Below, piece by piece: positions 25,622 through 33,996 of a stretch of 64,000 bases of DNA (its first letter is position 1; the number at the start of each line of letters is the position of its first letter). The notes beneath the pieces are model-generated. The model did not search any database. It was given only the letters and a program-made list of their open reading frames with translations, and had not been told where the DNA came from. Source of the DNA: VRUE01 sp963695835 (GTDB lineage: Bacteria; Actinomycetota; Thermoleophilia; Solirubrobacterales; 70-9); the NCBI GenBank assembly GCA_963695835.1, contig CAVOHR010000001.1, forward strand, positions 1,116,001-1,180,000. Direction: 5' to 3'. The translations under genes and the position numbers were made by a program.

Positions 25622-27292
25622 TTGCCTGCTACCGTGGGTGTCTCCGTGAGGAACGAGGATTTCGGGAACGCGTCGGGGCGCTGCGCCGAGTGCGGCGCCA
25701 CGCTTGCGGCCGGCCAGAGCTACTGCCTGGAGTGCGGCGCCCGGTGCGGACCGTTGCCGGCGGCGGTGGCGGCGCGCGTCGCCGCGCTGAGGGCGGAGGA
25801 GCGCCCCGCGAGCACCGCGGGCGCCGCCGCCGTTGCGGCTACCGCGACGACTGCGGCTGTGGCGGAGGCGGCGGAGGGGCCGGGAGACCCGTGGCGCTTC
25901 ATGCCCTCGCCGCAGGTCGCCGCGGTCGCGGTGATGGCCCTGCTGGCGGCCGGCGTCGTGCTCGGCTCCGTTACCAGCCCGCTCGCCCAGAGCGCCGCCA
26001 CGGCGCCTGTCGTGCTCGAAATCGCCGAATCGGGCGGTGCCGCGCCACCGGCCGAACCGGAAACGGCCGGCGCTTCGGTGGCGGCGCCCGAACCGGCGCC
26101 GATCGCCGCCGTTCCGGCGCCGATCGTGCCGGAAGCCGAAGTGCCCGCGCCCGAAGCGGAATTACCGCCGCCGGTCGAACTGCCGCCGGAACTCCCCGAA
26201 GAAGAAACTCTGCCCGAAATCAAGCACGTCTTCCTGATCGTGCTCGCCGGCCATGGCTTCGAAGAATCGTTCGGCAAAAGCTCGCCGGCGCCCTATCTCG
26301 CCAAGGAACTGCCCGCCAAGGGCGAGTTGCTGTCGAACTACTACTCGGTCGCCCCGAGCGGGCTGGCCAACGAGATCGCCCTGCTCGGCGGCCAGGGCCC
26401 GACGCTCGAAACGGCCGCCGACTGCCCCAACTACACCGACGTCGCGCCGGGCACGGTCAGTGTCGTCGCCGAACAGGTCGAAGGCAACGGCTGCGTCTAC
26501 CCGGCGGAAACGCAAACGCTGCCCGGCCAGCTCGCGGCCGCCAAACTGACCTGGAAGGCGTACGTCGAGGGCATCGCCACCGGCGCCCCGGAAGGCTCGG
26601 CCACCTGCCGGCATCCGGTCCTCGGCGCCGCCGACACAAACCAGGCGCCGCTGCCGGGCAGCCCGTTCCTGACCTGGCGCAACCCGTTCGTCTACTTCCA
26701 CTCGCTGCTCGACAGCCCCGAATGCGCGACCGCCGATGTCGGCCTCGACCAGCTCGCCCCCGACCTCGCCGACGCGACCGCCACTCCGAACTTCTCCTAC
26801 ATCGTCCCCGACGCCTGCCACGACGGCTCCGAAGCGCCCTGCGAACCGGGCGCCCCAGCCGGCCTCGCCGCCGCCGAAGCGTTCCTCAAGACCGTGGTTC
26901 CCGAAATCGAGGCCTCGCCGGCCTACGAAGAAGGCGGCCTGATCGCGATCACCTTCGACCAGGCGCCGCAGGCCGGGCCGAGTGCCGACCCCGGCTCCTG
27001 CTGCGCGACGCCCGCCTACCCCAACCTGCCGCCGCCCGCCGAAACCACCGCCACCGGGCCGGTCAAAGAAAGCGGCGGCGGCGGCCGGGTGGGGCTGCTG
27101 CTGCTGTCGAAATACGTCGCCCCCGGAACGGTGAACGAAAGCGGCTACTACAACCACTTCTCGCTGCTGCTCAGCCTCGAGGAACTGTTCGGCCTCGAAC
27201 CGATCGGCTACGCCGCCGAACCGGCCCTGACCGGCTTCGACGCCACCGTCTACAACGCCGAAGAATCGACTGCCGCGGAACCCGGCGCCTGA
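25622..27292 (+). CDS. Zinc-ribbon, membrane-anchored phosphoesterase-like protein
   Basis: A 556-residue protein. A zinc ribbon (Cys21, Cys24, Cys35, Cys38) precedes a transmembrane helix (residues about 98-120), a Pro/Glu/Ala-rich stalk, and from about residue 200 an alkaline-phosphatase-superfamily domain like AcpA/phospholipase C phosphoesterases (IKHVFLIVLAGHGFEESFG, later FSYIVPDACHDG and LIAITFDQA). The usual ENxSF metal/nucleophile segment reads AGHGF, so catalysis may be altered or lost. The TTG start has TAGGAG upstream. Glutamate is written almost only as GAA, unlike housekeeping neighbours. Confidence 0.78.
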   Translation: MPATVGVSVRNEDFGNASGRCAECGATLAAGQSYCLECGARCGPLPAAVAARVAALRAEERPASTAGAAAVAATATTAAVAEAAEGPGDPWRFMPSPQVAAVAVMALLAAGVVLGSVTSPLAQSAATAPVVLEIAESGGAAPPAEPETAGASVAAPEPAPIAAVPAPIVPEAEVPAPEAELPPPVELPPELPEEETLPEIKHVFLIVLAGHGFEESFGKSSPAPYLAKELPAKGELLSNYYSVAPSGLANEIALLGGQGPTLETAADCPNYTDVAPGTVSVVAEQVEGNGCVYPAETQTLPGQLAAAKLTWKAYVEGIATGAPEGSATCRHPVLGAADTNQAPLPGSPFLTWRNPFVYFHSLLDSPECATADVGLDQLAPDLADATATPNFSYIVPDACHDGSEAPCEPGAPAGLAAAEAFLKTVVPEIEASPAYEEGGLIAITFDQAPQAGPSADPGSCCATPAYPNLPPPAETTATGPVKESGGGGRVGLLLLSKYVAPGTVNESGYYNHFSLLLSLEELFGLEPIGYAAEPALTGFDATVYNAEESTAAEPGA

Positions 27293-27300
27293 GCTTTGGG

Positions 27301-28563
27301 CTACCGCTTGTTGCCCTCAGAGCTCCAAAGGCCTGCCAGCGGGACAGCCCAGATTCGGTCGTCGAGCTCGAGCGTGTTCGACCCGGCGTAGAGGACGACG
27401 CCGGCCCTGAAACGACCGCCCAGCTTGTCTCGCAGGAACCGGAGGCCGAGGCTGTCGGAACGATCGACCGAGGCGGCGGCCTTGACCTCGACGCCAGCCA
27501 CGTCCCCGGTCACCGACTCGATTACGACATCCACCTCGCGTTGCCGGGCATCCCGGTAGAAAAAGAGCTCGACGCGCTCGCCGGCCCACGTCCGTTGCTT
27601 GACCAGCTCCATCGTCGCGAACGTCTCCAGCAGCATCCCTGCGAGCTCGCCCTGGTCGATGGCGGAATAGCGCCTGGCATCGACGCCGACCAGCGCCGAC
27701 ATCAGGCCCGTGTCCGTAACGAAGAGCTTCGGCGTCTTGACGTGGCGAGAGCCGACGTTGCGCGACCAGGGGCGAAGTCGCCGCACCAAGAACAGCTCTT
27801 CGAGCATCGCCGTGTGCGCCTTGACGGTCTTGCCGTCGAGTTCGAGCTCCCTGGACAGCCGGCTGAAGGAGGCGAGAGTGCCGGAGCGGGCGGCCAGCAG
27901 CCTGAGCAACTGGGCGAGCGTCTCCGGGTTCACACGCAGGCTGCCGATCGCCGCAAGGTCGCGGCTGAGTACCGCTTGCACGTATGAGTCGAAATAGCGA
28001 CCACGCTGCCTGTCGGTGCGCCGGTAGGCGTCCGGGAACCCCCCCCGGACGACCCGCTCGGCGTGAGCAGCCTTGCCATTCGGCTCACCGCTCAGCCTCG
28101 GGGGCACGCCGGCCAGCAGCCGGTCGATGAAGGTCTCTCTGCGCCCTTCGATCTCGCCTTGAGAGAGCGGCCAGAGGTTCACGTACTCGACGCGCCCCGG
28201 GAGCGCATCCGCCACGGCCCGCGACGTCAGCACGTTTGCGGATCCGGTGATCAGGAACTGGCCGCGCGCGTCCGATGCGTCGAGCGCCTGCTTGACGGCC
28301 AGCAGGAGATCGGGCGCGCGCTGGACCTCGTCGATCACCGCCGGCTTGTCCATGTCGGCGACGAAGCCGTCCGGATCGGCGCGCGCCACCTTCCTGGTCG
28401 CCTCCTCGTCGAGGTTGTAGTAGTGGGGCAGGACTCCCGTACGCTGAAGCTCGCGCGCGAGGGTGCTCTTGCCCGCTTGGCGGGGTCCGAGGACGGCGCC
28501 GGCGCGGCTGCTTGCCAGGATGTCCCTGACCTCGGACTCGATGTTGCGAGGGATGAACGGCAT
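27301..28563 (-). CDS. AAA ATPase with DUF4143-type C-terminus (copy 1)
   Basis: A 420-residue protein of the AAA_14/DUF4143 type. P-loop GPRQAGKS is at 26-33, Walker B VIDEVQRAPDLL near 76-87, and a sensor segment FLITGSANVL follows. A winged-helix-like region lies around residues 215-270 (TLASFSRLSRELELDGKTVKAHTAMLEELFLVRRL, outlined). The C-terminal domain has the PD-(D/E)XK pattern: Asp345, then Glu359-x-Lys361 in GVEVKAA. Function unproven in this family. Three repeats with 23-bp spacing lie just upstream. It converges on the phosphoesterase-like gene. Confidence 0.9.
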   Translation of the reverse strand: MPFIPRNIESEVRDILASSRAGAVLGPRQAGKSTLARELQRTGVLPHYYNLDEEATRKVARADPDGFVADMDKPAVIDEVQRAPDLLLAVKQALDASDARGQFLITGSANVLTSRAVADALPGRVEYVNLWPLSQGEIEGRRETFIDRLLAGVPPRLSGEPNGKAAHAERVVRGGFPDAYRRTDRQRGRYFDSYVQAVLSRDLAAIGSLRVNPETLAQLLRLLAARSGTLASFSRLSRELELDGKTVKAHTAMLEELFLVRRLRPWSRNVGSRHVKTPKLFVTDTGLMSALVGVDARRYSAIDQGELAGMLLETFATMELVKQRTWAGERVELFFYRDARQREVDVVIESVTGDVAGVEVKAAASVDRSDSLGLRFLRDKLGGRFRAGVVLYAGSNTLELDDRIWAVPLAGLWSSEGNKR

Positions 28564-28588
28564 GCCGGAAGGTTAGCGCTGGACCCGG

Positions 28589-28647
28589 ATAATTCGGAGT
28601 TGGGGCACCGGGCAACTCGGAATAACCGAGGCGGACAACTCGGAATA
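28589..28647. repeat. Iterons upstream of ATPase copy 1 (23-bp period)
   Basis: TCGGA cores occur at 28594, 28617 and 28640, exactly 23 bp apart. The outer two units carry CAACTCGGAATA (28613, 28636); the unit nearest the gene reads ATAATTCGGAGTTG, an inverted variant. They begin 26 bp before the minus-strand start codon. This sequence does not match the other ATPases' repeats, but the spacing does. Confidence 0.75.
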
Positions 28648-28651
28648 GGGC

Positions 28652-30802
28652 TCAGGCCCGCTCCGGCGCCGGCGTGGGCTCCGAGATCCCCGTCTCGCTG
28701 ATCCCGAAGCGGTCGTGCAGGCGGCGCAGCGGCGCCGGCGCCCACCAGTTCCACCTGCCGAGCAGCGCCATCAGCGAGGGCACGAGCAGGGCGCGGATGA
28801 TGCTGGCGTCGATCAGCACCGCCAGCGCCGTCCCGACCCCGTTCTCCTTGATGAAGACGATCTGCGAGGTCGCGAAGGCGCCCATCGCGACCGCGAACAG
28901 CAGCGCCGCCGCGGTGACGATCCGCCCGGTCCGCTCGAGGCCGATCGCGACGCTCTCCGACTCGCCGGCGCCGCCGTCGCGCGCCTCCTTGATCCGCGAC
29001 AGCAGGAACACCGCGTAGTCGGTGGAGAGGCCGAAGGCGACCGCGAAGAGCAGGATCGGCATCGTCTGCTCGAGCGCCCCCGAGCCGGTGTAGCCGAGGA
29101 AGCCTTCCAGCCGGCCGTCCTGGAAGATCCAGACGAGCAGGCCGAAGACGGCGCTGAGGTTGAGGAAGTTCATGATCAGCGACTTGACCGGCAGGATCAC
29201 CGAGCCGGTCATCAGGAAGAGGATCGTCAGGGTCGAGACGACGACGATCGCCAGGGCGATCGGCAGGTGGCGGCCGAGGCTGCTCTGGAAGTCGACGAAG
29301 TCGGCGCTGGCGCCGCCGACCAGCACCGCGGTCCGCGGCGGCGCCCTCAGCGCGCGGATCGCCTTCACGGTCGCCTGGCTGGCGTCGGAGGCAAAAGGGC
29401 TGGCGGAGATCGCCCGGATCGCGGTGACGCCGCGTGCCAGCCGGCGCGGGGGCGCCACTTCGGCGACTCCCTCGACCCGGCGCACGCGGCTCGCGACCGC
29501 CGCCGCCGCCCTCGGGCCGCCGCCTTCGACGTCGATCCAGACCGGGGTGTCGCGGTAGGGCGGGAACCGTTCGCTGACCGTGTCGTAGGCCTGGCGGGCG
29601 CTGGCCGACTTCGGCAGCACGGTCGGGTCGACGGTGTTGAACCCGATCCCCAGGAAGGGCAGGCCGAGGACGATCAGGAGCAGCGCGCTGAGGGTCGCGA
29701 CCGGGATCGGGCGGCGCATCACGAAGCGCGAGAGGCGGTACCAGAAGCCGCTCTCGTCGGGCCGGCTGTCGGCCTCGGCGCGGCGCTGGAGGAAGCGCGG
29801 CGCCAGCGCGTTTACGCGGGAGCCGAGCAGGGTGAGGACCGCGGGCAGGACGGTGAGCGAGATCGTCGCCGCGAACAACGCGACCAGCGAGCCGCCGAGC
29901 CCCATCGAGTAGAGGAAGCGCTGCGGGAAGACGAGCAGCGAGGCGAGCGCCGCGGAGACGGTCAGCGAGGAGAACAGCACGGTTCGCCCCGCGGTCGCCA
30001 TCACCCGCCGCATCGCCGCCAGCCCCGGCCCGTCCTTGGCGATCTCCTCGCGGTAGCGGGAGACGATGAAGAGGCTGTAGTCGATCGCCAGCCCGAGCCC
30101 CAGCGCGGTCGTCAGGTTGAGGGCGAAGATCGAGATCGAGCCGATTTCGCTGGCGATCCGCAGGATCAGGAAGGTGCCGACGATCGCCAGGCCGCCGATC
30201 ATCAGCGGCAGCAGCGAGGCGACGAGGCTGCGGAAGAAGAGCAGCGAGAGCAGGAGCAGCAGCGGGAAGGCGAGCAGCTCGGCCGTCCGCAGGTCGGTCT
30301 CGACCTGCTTGTTGACCTGCTCCTGAGCGACGGCCGGCCCTCCCACGACGACGCCCGGCTCGCGCGAGAGGCGGTCGGCGATCCCGGCGCCGGCTTCCTG
30401 CCAGCGCTTGTCCTCGGTCGGCTTCAGCGAGACCGCGAAGTAGGTCGAGCGGCGGTCGCGGGAGACGAAGGCGGGGGAGCGGGTGTCGTAGTAGCCGCTG
30501 ACCGAGGCGACGTCGCCGCGCCGGCGGGCGAGGCCCTCGAGCGCCTCCACCCGCCTGCGGGTGGCGGGGGAGGCGATCGGGGCGTTCTCGACGACGGCGA
30601 TCACCGCCGAGGGGCGAAAGCCGGCGTCCTCGAGCCGTTGCCTCGCCTTGACCGTCTCGGTGGCGGGGTCTTCGGCGCCGTAGGGGTCGAGGCGCGAGGC
30701 GACCGAGCCGCCGAGCGCGCCGGCGAGGAGGAAGAGGGCGATCGCGAGGAGGCCGACCCGGCGGGCATTGCCGTTCGCGAGGCGGGCCAGGGCATCGAAC
30801 AT
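28652..30802 (-). CDS. MMPL/RND-family exporter
   Basis: A 716-residue membrane protein with the MMPL layout: one N-terminal helix, an extracytoplasmic domain, five helices, then the pattern repeated. The helix 4 region carries LGLGLAIDYSLFIVSRYREE and the second half FGLSTDYAVFLLSRIKE, the proton-relay Asp-Tyr pairs typical of MmpL proteins. It probably exports lipids or hydrophobic compounds. ATG 30802 overlaps the PadR stop (TGATG) and is preceded by GGGAG, so the pair is one operon. Confidence 0.92.
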   Translation of the reverse strand: MFDALARLANGNARRVGLLAIALFLLAGALGGSVASRLDPYGAEDPATETVKARQRLEDAGFRPSAVIAVVENAPIASPATRRRVEALEGLARRRGDVASVSGYYDTRSPAFVSRDRRSTYFAVSLKPTEDKRWQEAGAGIADRLSREPGVVVGGPAVAQEQVNKQVETDLRTAELLAFPLLLLLSLLFFRSLVASLLPLMIGGLAIVGTFLILRIASEIGSISIFALNLTTALGLGLAIDYSLFIVSRYREEIAKDGPGLAAMRRVMATAGRTVLFSSLTVSAALASLLVFPQRFLYSMGLGGSLVALFAATISLTVLPAVLTLLGSRVNALAPRFLQRRAEADSRPDESGFWYRLSRFVMRRPIPVATLSALLLIVLGLPFLGIGFNTVDPTVLPKSASARQAYDTVSERFPPYRDTPVWIDVEGGGPRAAAAVASRVRRVEGVAEVAPPRRLARGVTAIRAISASPFASDASQATVKAIRALRAPPRTAVLVGGASADFVDFQSSLGRHLPIALAIVVVSTLTILFLMTGSVILPVKSLIMNFLNLSAVFGLLVWIFQDGRLEGFLGYTGSGALEQTMPILLFAVAFGLSTDYAVFLLSRIKEARDGGAGESESVAIGLERTGRIVTAAALLFAVAMGAFATSQIVFIKENGVGTALAVLIDASIIRALLVPSLMALLGRWNWWAPAPLRRLHDRFGISETGISEPTPAPERA

Positions 30803-31356
30803 CAGGATCTCCCTGCCTGCTTGGCCGGGTCGAGCAGCTGGGACTGCATCCGCTCGCACCAATCGGCGAACCACTCGTTGAACTCGATCCCGCCCCGCAG
30901 CACCATCAGCGGGAACGGGTCGCCGGCTTCGTGCTTCTCCAGGGCCATCGGCTCCAGTGCGCGCAGCCGTTCGGCGACGCCGGCGCGGTGCTCGCGCATC
31001 CAGCTGAGGATCTCGGCCGAGTCCCCGCGCGGCAGGACGCCGGCGAAGAACAGCTTCAGCAGGCCTTCCTCGCGCATCTCGTAGGTGGCGGGCGCCTGCC
31101 GCAGCCAGTCCTTCAGCGCCTCCCCGCCCGGCGCGGTGATCGCGTAGACGGTCCGCTTGCGCTCGCCGCGCGGCGCGTCGACGCCCTCGATCAGCCCGGC
31201 GCCCGCGAGCCGCTTCAGCTCGGGATAGATCTGCCCGTAGCTGGCGGCCCAGAAGAAGCGCGTCGTCTGGTCGACCAGCGCCTTGATCTCATAGCCCGAG
31301 CGCGGCTCGGCGCTGACCATCCCCAGGATCACGTAGGCGGTGGCGCTCAGCTCCAT
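30802..31356 (-). CDS. PadR-family transcriptional repressor
   Basis: A 184-residue protein. An N-terminal PadR winged helix (TAYVILGMVSAEPRSGYEIKAL, FWAASYGQIYPELKRL, residues 5-80) is followed by a C-terminal Vir-type dimerisation domain. PadR proteins repress adjacent exporters and release DNA on binding a ligand. A perfect palindrome 5 bp upstream of its start is the likely operator for the padR-mmpL operon. Confidence 0.93.
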   Translation of the reverse strand: MELSATAYVILGMVSAEPRSGYEIKALVDQTTRFFWAASYGQIYPELKRLAGAGLIEGVDAPRGERKRTVYAITAPGGEALKDWLRQAPATYEMREEGLLKLFFAGVLPRGDSAEILSWMREHRAGVAERLRALEPMALEKHEAGDPFPLMVLRGGIEFNEWFADWCERMQSQLLDPAKQAGRS

Positions 31357-31360
31357 GACG

Positions 31361-31387
31361 CTAGATATATCACATCGATATATCTAG
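31361..31387. promoter_or_regulatory. Palindromic operator of the PadR-MMPL operon
   Basis: CTAGATATATC and GATATATCTAG are perfect 11-bp arms around a 5-bp centre, directly upstream of the PadR start. The AT-rich palindrome stands out in very GC-rich surroundings and probably also covers the promoter. Confidence 0.75.
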
Positions 31388-31440
31388 AAGTGTGATCTAC
31401 GTTACACGGCTGACTGTTGGGTTTTGGGTGGTTGGAGGCG

Positions 31441-31520
31441 TTAGCCAATTGCAGGTGCTAGGCTGGCCAACTGCAGTCGATGAATTAGCCAATTACTGAT
31501 TTTAAACTAGCCATTTGCTG
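31441..31520. repeat. Four iterons upstream of ATPase copy 2 (22-bp period)
   Basis: Fourteen-base units TTAGCCAATTGCAG (31441), CTGGCCAACTGCAG (31463), TTAGCCAATTACTG (31485) and CTAGCCATTTGCTG (31507) start exactly 22 bp apart. The last unit ends 7 bp before the ATPase ATG. The regular spacing of two helical turns places all units on one DNA face. Confidence 0.88.
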
Positions 31521-31527
31521 AAATCTT

Positions 31528-32763
31528 ATGACCTCCGTCTTTCCGCGCCACAACCGCAAGCTGATCGTCGAAGGTCTCGAAGACTCTCGCGTGGTCTTCG
31601 TCGCCGGCGCGCGGCAGGTGGGCAAGACGACCCTGACGCGGGACATCGCTGAGCGTGAGCACCGGCTGGTGCGACTCAACCTCGACGACGATGACGTGCG
31701 AAGGGCAGCGCGAGACGACCCGGCGGGTTTCGTGGCCGCCCTGCCAGGCCCTGCGCTGATCGACGAGGTGCAGCGCGCGCCGGATCTCCTGCTGGCGATC
31801 AAGAGCGCGGTCGACCGCGATCCGCGGCCGGGGCAGTTTCTGCTCACCGGCTCGGCGAACATCCTCGTCTCCAGGAAGGTCAAGGACGCGCTGACCGGGC
31901 GCATCGACACGATCACGCTCTGGCCGCTCTCCGAGAGCGAGGTGCGGGGCGGAAAGCTCAACTTCGTTGACCGCCTTTTCGCCGCCGCGCCACCGTGGAT
32001 CGAGGGTGCCCCGGTCGGTCGGGACGCGTTTGCCTCGATCCTGGCAGCCGGGGGGTATCCCGAGGCGCGGCTCCGCGATGGGCAGCGACGTCGTCGCTGG
32101 TTTCGCAACTATGTGGACACGATCCTCGACCGGGACTTGAGGGAGCTGAGCGATGCGATCAAGCTCGACGAGATGCCCCGGCTTCTGCGACTCTTGGCCA
32201 GTCAGGCGGCGAACCTGCTGTCCTACCGGGCGGTGGCAAAGCGGCTGGACCTGCACCACGACACCGTCAAGGCCTATGTGGCCCTCTTAGAGCAGACTTT
32301 CTTGGTCAGGAGACTTCCCGCATGGCGCCCGGGAATCGGTGCACGCGAGGTTGCGACTCCGAAGATCTACCTGGTCGATGTCGGTCTTCTCGCTTATTTG
32401 CTCGGCGCCGACGAGCGCCGGATTCGCGAGGACGATCAGGTCACCGGGAAGGCGCTCGAGAACTTCGTGGCGATCGAGTTGCTCAAGCATCTCGAATGGG
32501 CCGAGACCCCCGTCCGCCCTCACCATTACCAACGCCAAGGGTCGGATGTCGATCTCGTCCTGGAGGCCTCCGATGGCTCACTTGTGGCGATCGAGGTCAA
32601 GGCGGCCGCGACGGTGACCGAGCGGGACACCAGACGGATACGGGAGTTGCGTGAGAAGCGAGGCGAGCATTTTCGCGCCGGCGTTGTCCTCTGTAGCCGA
32701 GCCGAGACGGCGCCTCTCGGCGACCGACTTTGGGCCGTTCCGATCAGCGGACTATGGAGTTGA
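31528..32763 (+). CDS. AAA ATPase with DUF4143-type C-terminus (copy 2)
   Basis: A 411-residue member of the same family as the genes at 27301 and 39107. P-loop GARQVGKT is at 27-34, Walker B Asp79-Glu80 in LIDEVQRAPDLL, and a TGSANIL sensor follows. A winged-helix-like segment (LSYRAVAKRLDLHHDTVKAY) lies near residue 240. The PD-(D/E)XK-type motifs are Asp342 and Glu356-x-Lys358. No ribosome site is visible; the iteron block ends 7 bp before ATG, so repeat binding would directly affect initiation. A decayed sigma factor gene lies downstream. Confidence 0.92.
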   Translation: MTSVFPRHNRKLIVEGLEDSRVVFVAGARQVGKTTLTRDIAEREHRLVRLNLDDDDVRRAARDDPAGFVAALPGPALIDEVQRAPDLLLAIKSAVDRDPRPGQFLLTGSANILVSRKVKDALTGRIDTITLWPLSESEVRGGKLNFVDRLFAAAPPWIEGAPVGRDAFASILAAGGYPEARLRDGQRRRRWFRNYVDTILDRDLRELSDAIKLDEMPRLLRLLASQAANLLSYRAVAKRLDLHHDTVKAYVALLEQTFLVRRLPAWRPGIGAREVATPKIYLVDVGLLAYLLGADERRIREDDQVTGKALENFVAIELLKHLEWAETPVRPHHYQRQGSDVDLVLEASDGSLVAIEVKAAATVTERDTRRIRELREKRGEHFRAGVVLCSRAETAPLGDRLWAVPISGLWS

Positions 32764-32795
32764 CTAAATCGTGGCGAGGCGCCCTCTGGCCCCCG

Positions 32796-33039
32796 CTACG
32801 CGCCGGCCTTCGCAGTCGCCTCCAGCCGCTCGCGGAGCCGCCGCAGCGAGCGGGAGAGGATCTGCTGCACGTTGGCGAGCTGGAGGCCGGTCAGCTCGGC
32901 GATCTCAGGCGCGCAGCGCCCGCTCGAAGGTGCGCTGGGTCAGGTCCTCGGCGTCGTCGCGCGAGCGCACCCTGTAGGCGAAGAACCCGTAGACGCTCCA
33001 AACCTCGTCGTCGTAGACCTTGCCGAAGTCGCCGCCCAT
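32796..33039 (-). pseudogene. ECF sigma factor with internal deletion
   Basis: From ATG 33039 the frame reads GKVYDDEVWSVYGFFAYRVR, then DDAEDLTQRTFERALRA and stops; this is sigma region 2 of an ECF factor. In another frame the following DNA reads EIAELTGLQLANVQQILSRS, then LRRLRERLEA, which is sigma region 4. The linker and parts of both regions are missing, so a deletion with frameshift destroyed the gene. Confidence 0.72.
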
Positions 33040-33108
33040 CAGCGGCCGAACGTAGCCGCCCGTCGGGCGCGCGAGGGCAACGAAGTGTTAACGACACTAC
33101 CGCCGCGG

Positions 33109-33141
33109 TTGACTTCACGTCAATGCCTTTTCAGGCATAAT
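33109..33141 (+). promoter_or_regulatory. Promoter and operators of the XRE/nucleotidyltransferase pair
   Basis: TTGACT (33109) and CATAAT (33136) could be promoter boxes, though their spacing of 21 bp is long. Two small palindromes overlap: TGAC/GTCA (33110-33122) and ATGCCT/AGGCAT (33123-33138). They are likely sites for autorepression by the XRE protein. Confidence 0.4.
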
Positions 33142-33148
33142 CCTTGTT

Positions 33149-33478
33149 GTGGATGCCGGTGAGCTGATCAGGCGTACCCGGGAGCGGCACGGGCTCAGCC
33201 AGCGCAGCCTGGCCCTGCGGGGGGGCACCGACCAGGCGGCCGTCAGCCGGATCGAGCGCGGCGAGGTCTCCCCCAACGTCGAGACGGTCGAACGGCTGCT
33301 GGCGGCGATGGGCGAGCGGCTGAGGCTGGAGTCCGAGCCGGTTGAGCGAGACTACGACCCCGTCCATCTCCGCGCCACGCGGCGCCGCAGCCCGGAGGAG
33401 CGGCTCGAGCTGGCGATCTCCTGGAACCGCCTCGCCGGGCGCCTGGCGGCGGCGGGGAGGAGGGCGCGTGCCGGCTGA
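33149..33478 (+). CDS. XRE-family regulator (antitoxin-like)
   Basis: A 109-residue protein. Residues about 5-60 are an XRE helix-turn-helix (LIRRTRERHGLSQRSLA, AVSRIERGEVSPNVETVERLL). The basic C-terminal part has no known domain. The GTG start follows a palindromic promoter region. It overlaps the downstream nucleotidyltransferase by 11 nt, as in antitoxin/toxin or regulator/effector pairs. Confidence 0.85.
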   Translation: MDAGELIRRTRERHGLSQRSLALRGGTDQAAVSRIERGEVSPNVETVERLLAAMGERLRLESEPVERDYDPVHLRATRRRSPEERLELAISWNRLAGRLAAAGRRARAG

Positions 33479-33962
33479 TCGGCACCCACAGCCGCTCGAC
33501 GCGCAGCGAATCCTCGACGAGCTCGCGCGCCACGAGGTCGACTTCGTACTGGTCGGCGGACTGGCGGCGCAGACCCACGGGAACACCCGGATGACCAACG
33601 ACGTCGACGTGATCCCCGCACCCGACCCCGACAATCTGGCGCGGCTCGCGGACGCGCTGCGCGCTTTGGGCGCGCGCGTTCTCAATCCCGGGCACGAGGG
33701 GCTCGAGATCGACGCCGCGATGCTCCCCCGAGCGACGATCTGGCAGTTCGCGACCCGTCACGGAGACATCGACGTGCTCCACGAGGCGCCGGGCGCGAGC
33801 CCCTACGCCGAGCTGCGCGAGCGGGCCCTGGTGATCACGCTCGCCGATACGCGCATCCCGGTCGCCGCCCGCGACGACCTCATACGAATGAAGCTCGCCC
33901 GTGGGCGACCGGTGGATCGCGCCGACGTCGCCGCCCTAAGCGACCCCGAAGCCGACGCCTGA
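33468..33962 (+). CDS. Nucleotidyltransferase-fold protein (AbiEii/MNT-like)
   Basis: A 164-residue protein with the minimal nucleotidyltransferase pattern VLVGGLAAQTHG followed by TNDVDVIP, the Asp-x-Asp metal site, and a later IDAAMLP/GDIDVLHE segment. Such proteins paired with an XRE gene occur in toxin-antitoxin systems (AbiEii/MenT-like), where the enzyme adds nucleotides to tRNA or proteins. GTG 33468 with GGAGGA upstream is preferred over longer frames. Toxicity is an inference from the pairing. Confidence 0.78.
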   Translation: MPADRHPQPLDAQRILDELARHEVDFVLVGGLAAQTHGNTRMTNDVDVIPAPDPDNLARLADALRALGARVLNPGHEGLEIDAAMLPRATIWQFATRHGDIDVLHEAPGASPYAELRERALVITLADTRIPVAARDDLIRMKLARGRPVDRADVAALSDPEADA

Positions 33963-33976
33963 GCGTCGGCTTCGGG
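33945..33976. terminator. Long hairpin between convergent genes
   Basis: A 14-bp perfect stem with loop CTGA spans the stop of the nucleotidyltransferase gene. It lies between converging genes. There is no T-run, so it may slow or end transcription in both directions only weakly. Confidence 0.55.
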
Positions 33977-33996
33977 CCCTGCGATCGCCACCGGCT

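Noticed and set aside
31441..31520. CRISPR array
   Set aside because: Repeats are 14 nt with 8-nt gaps and are degenerate, far too short for CRISPR repeats and spacers, and no cas genes are present.
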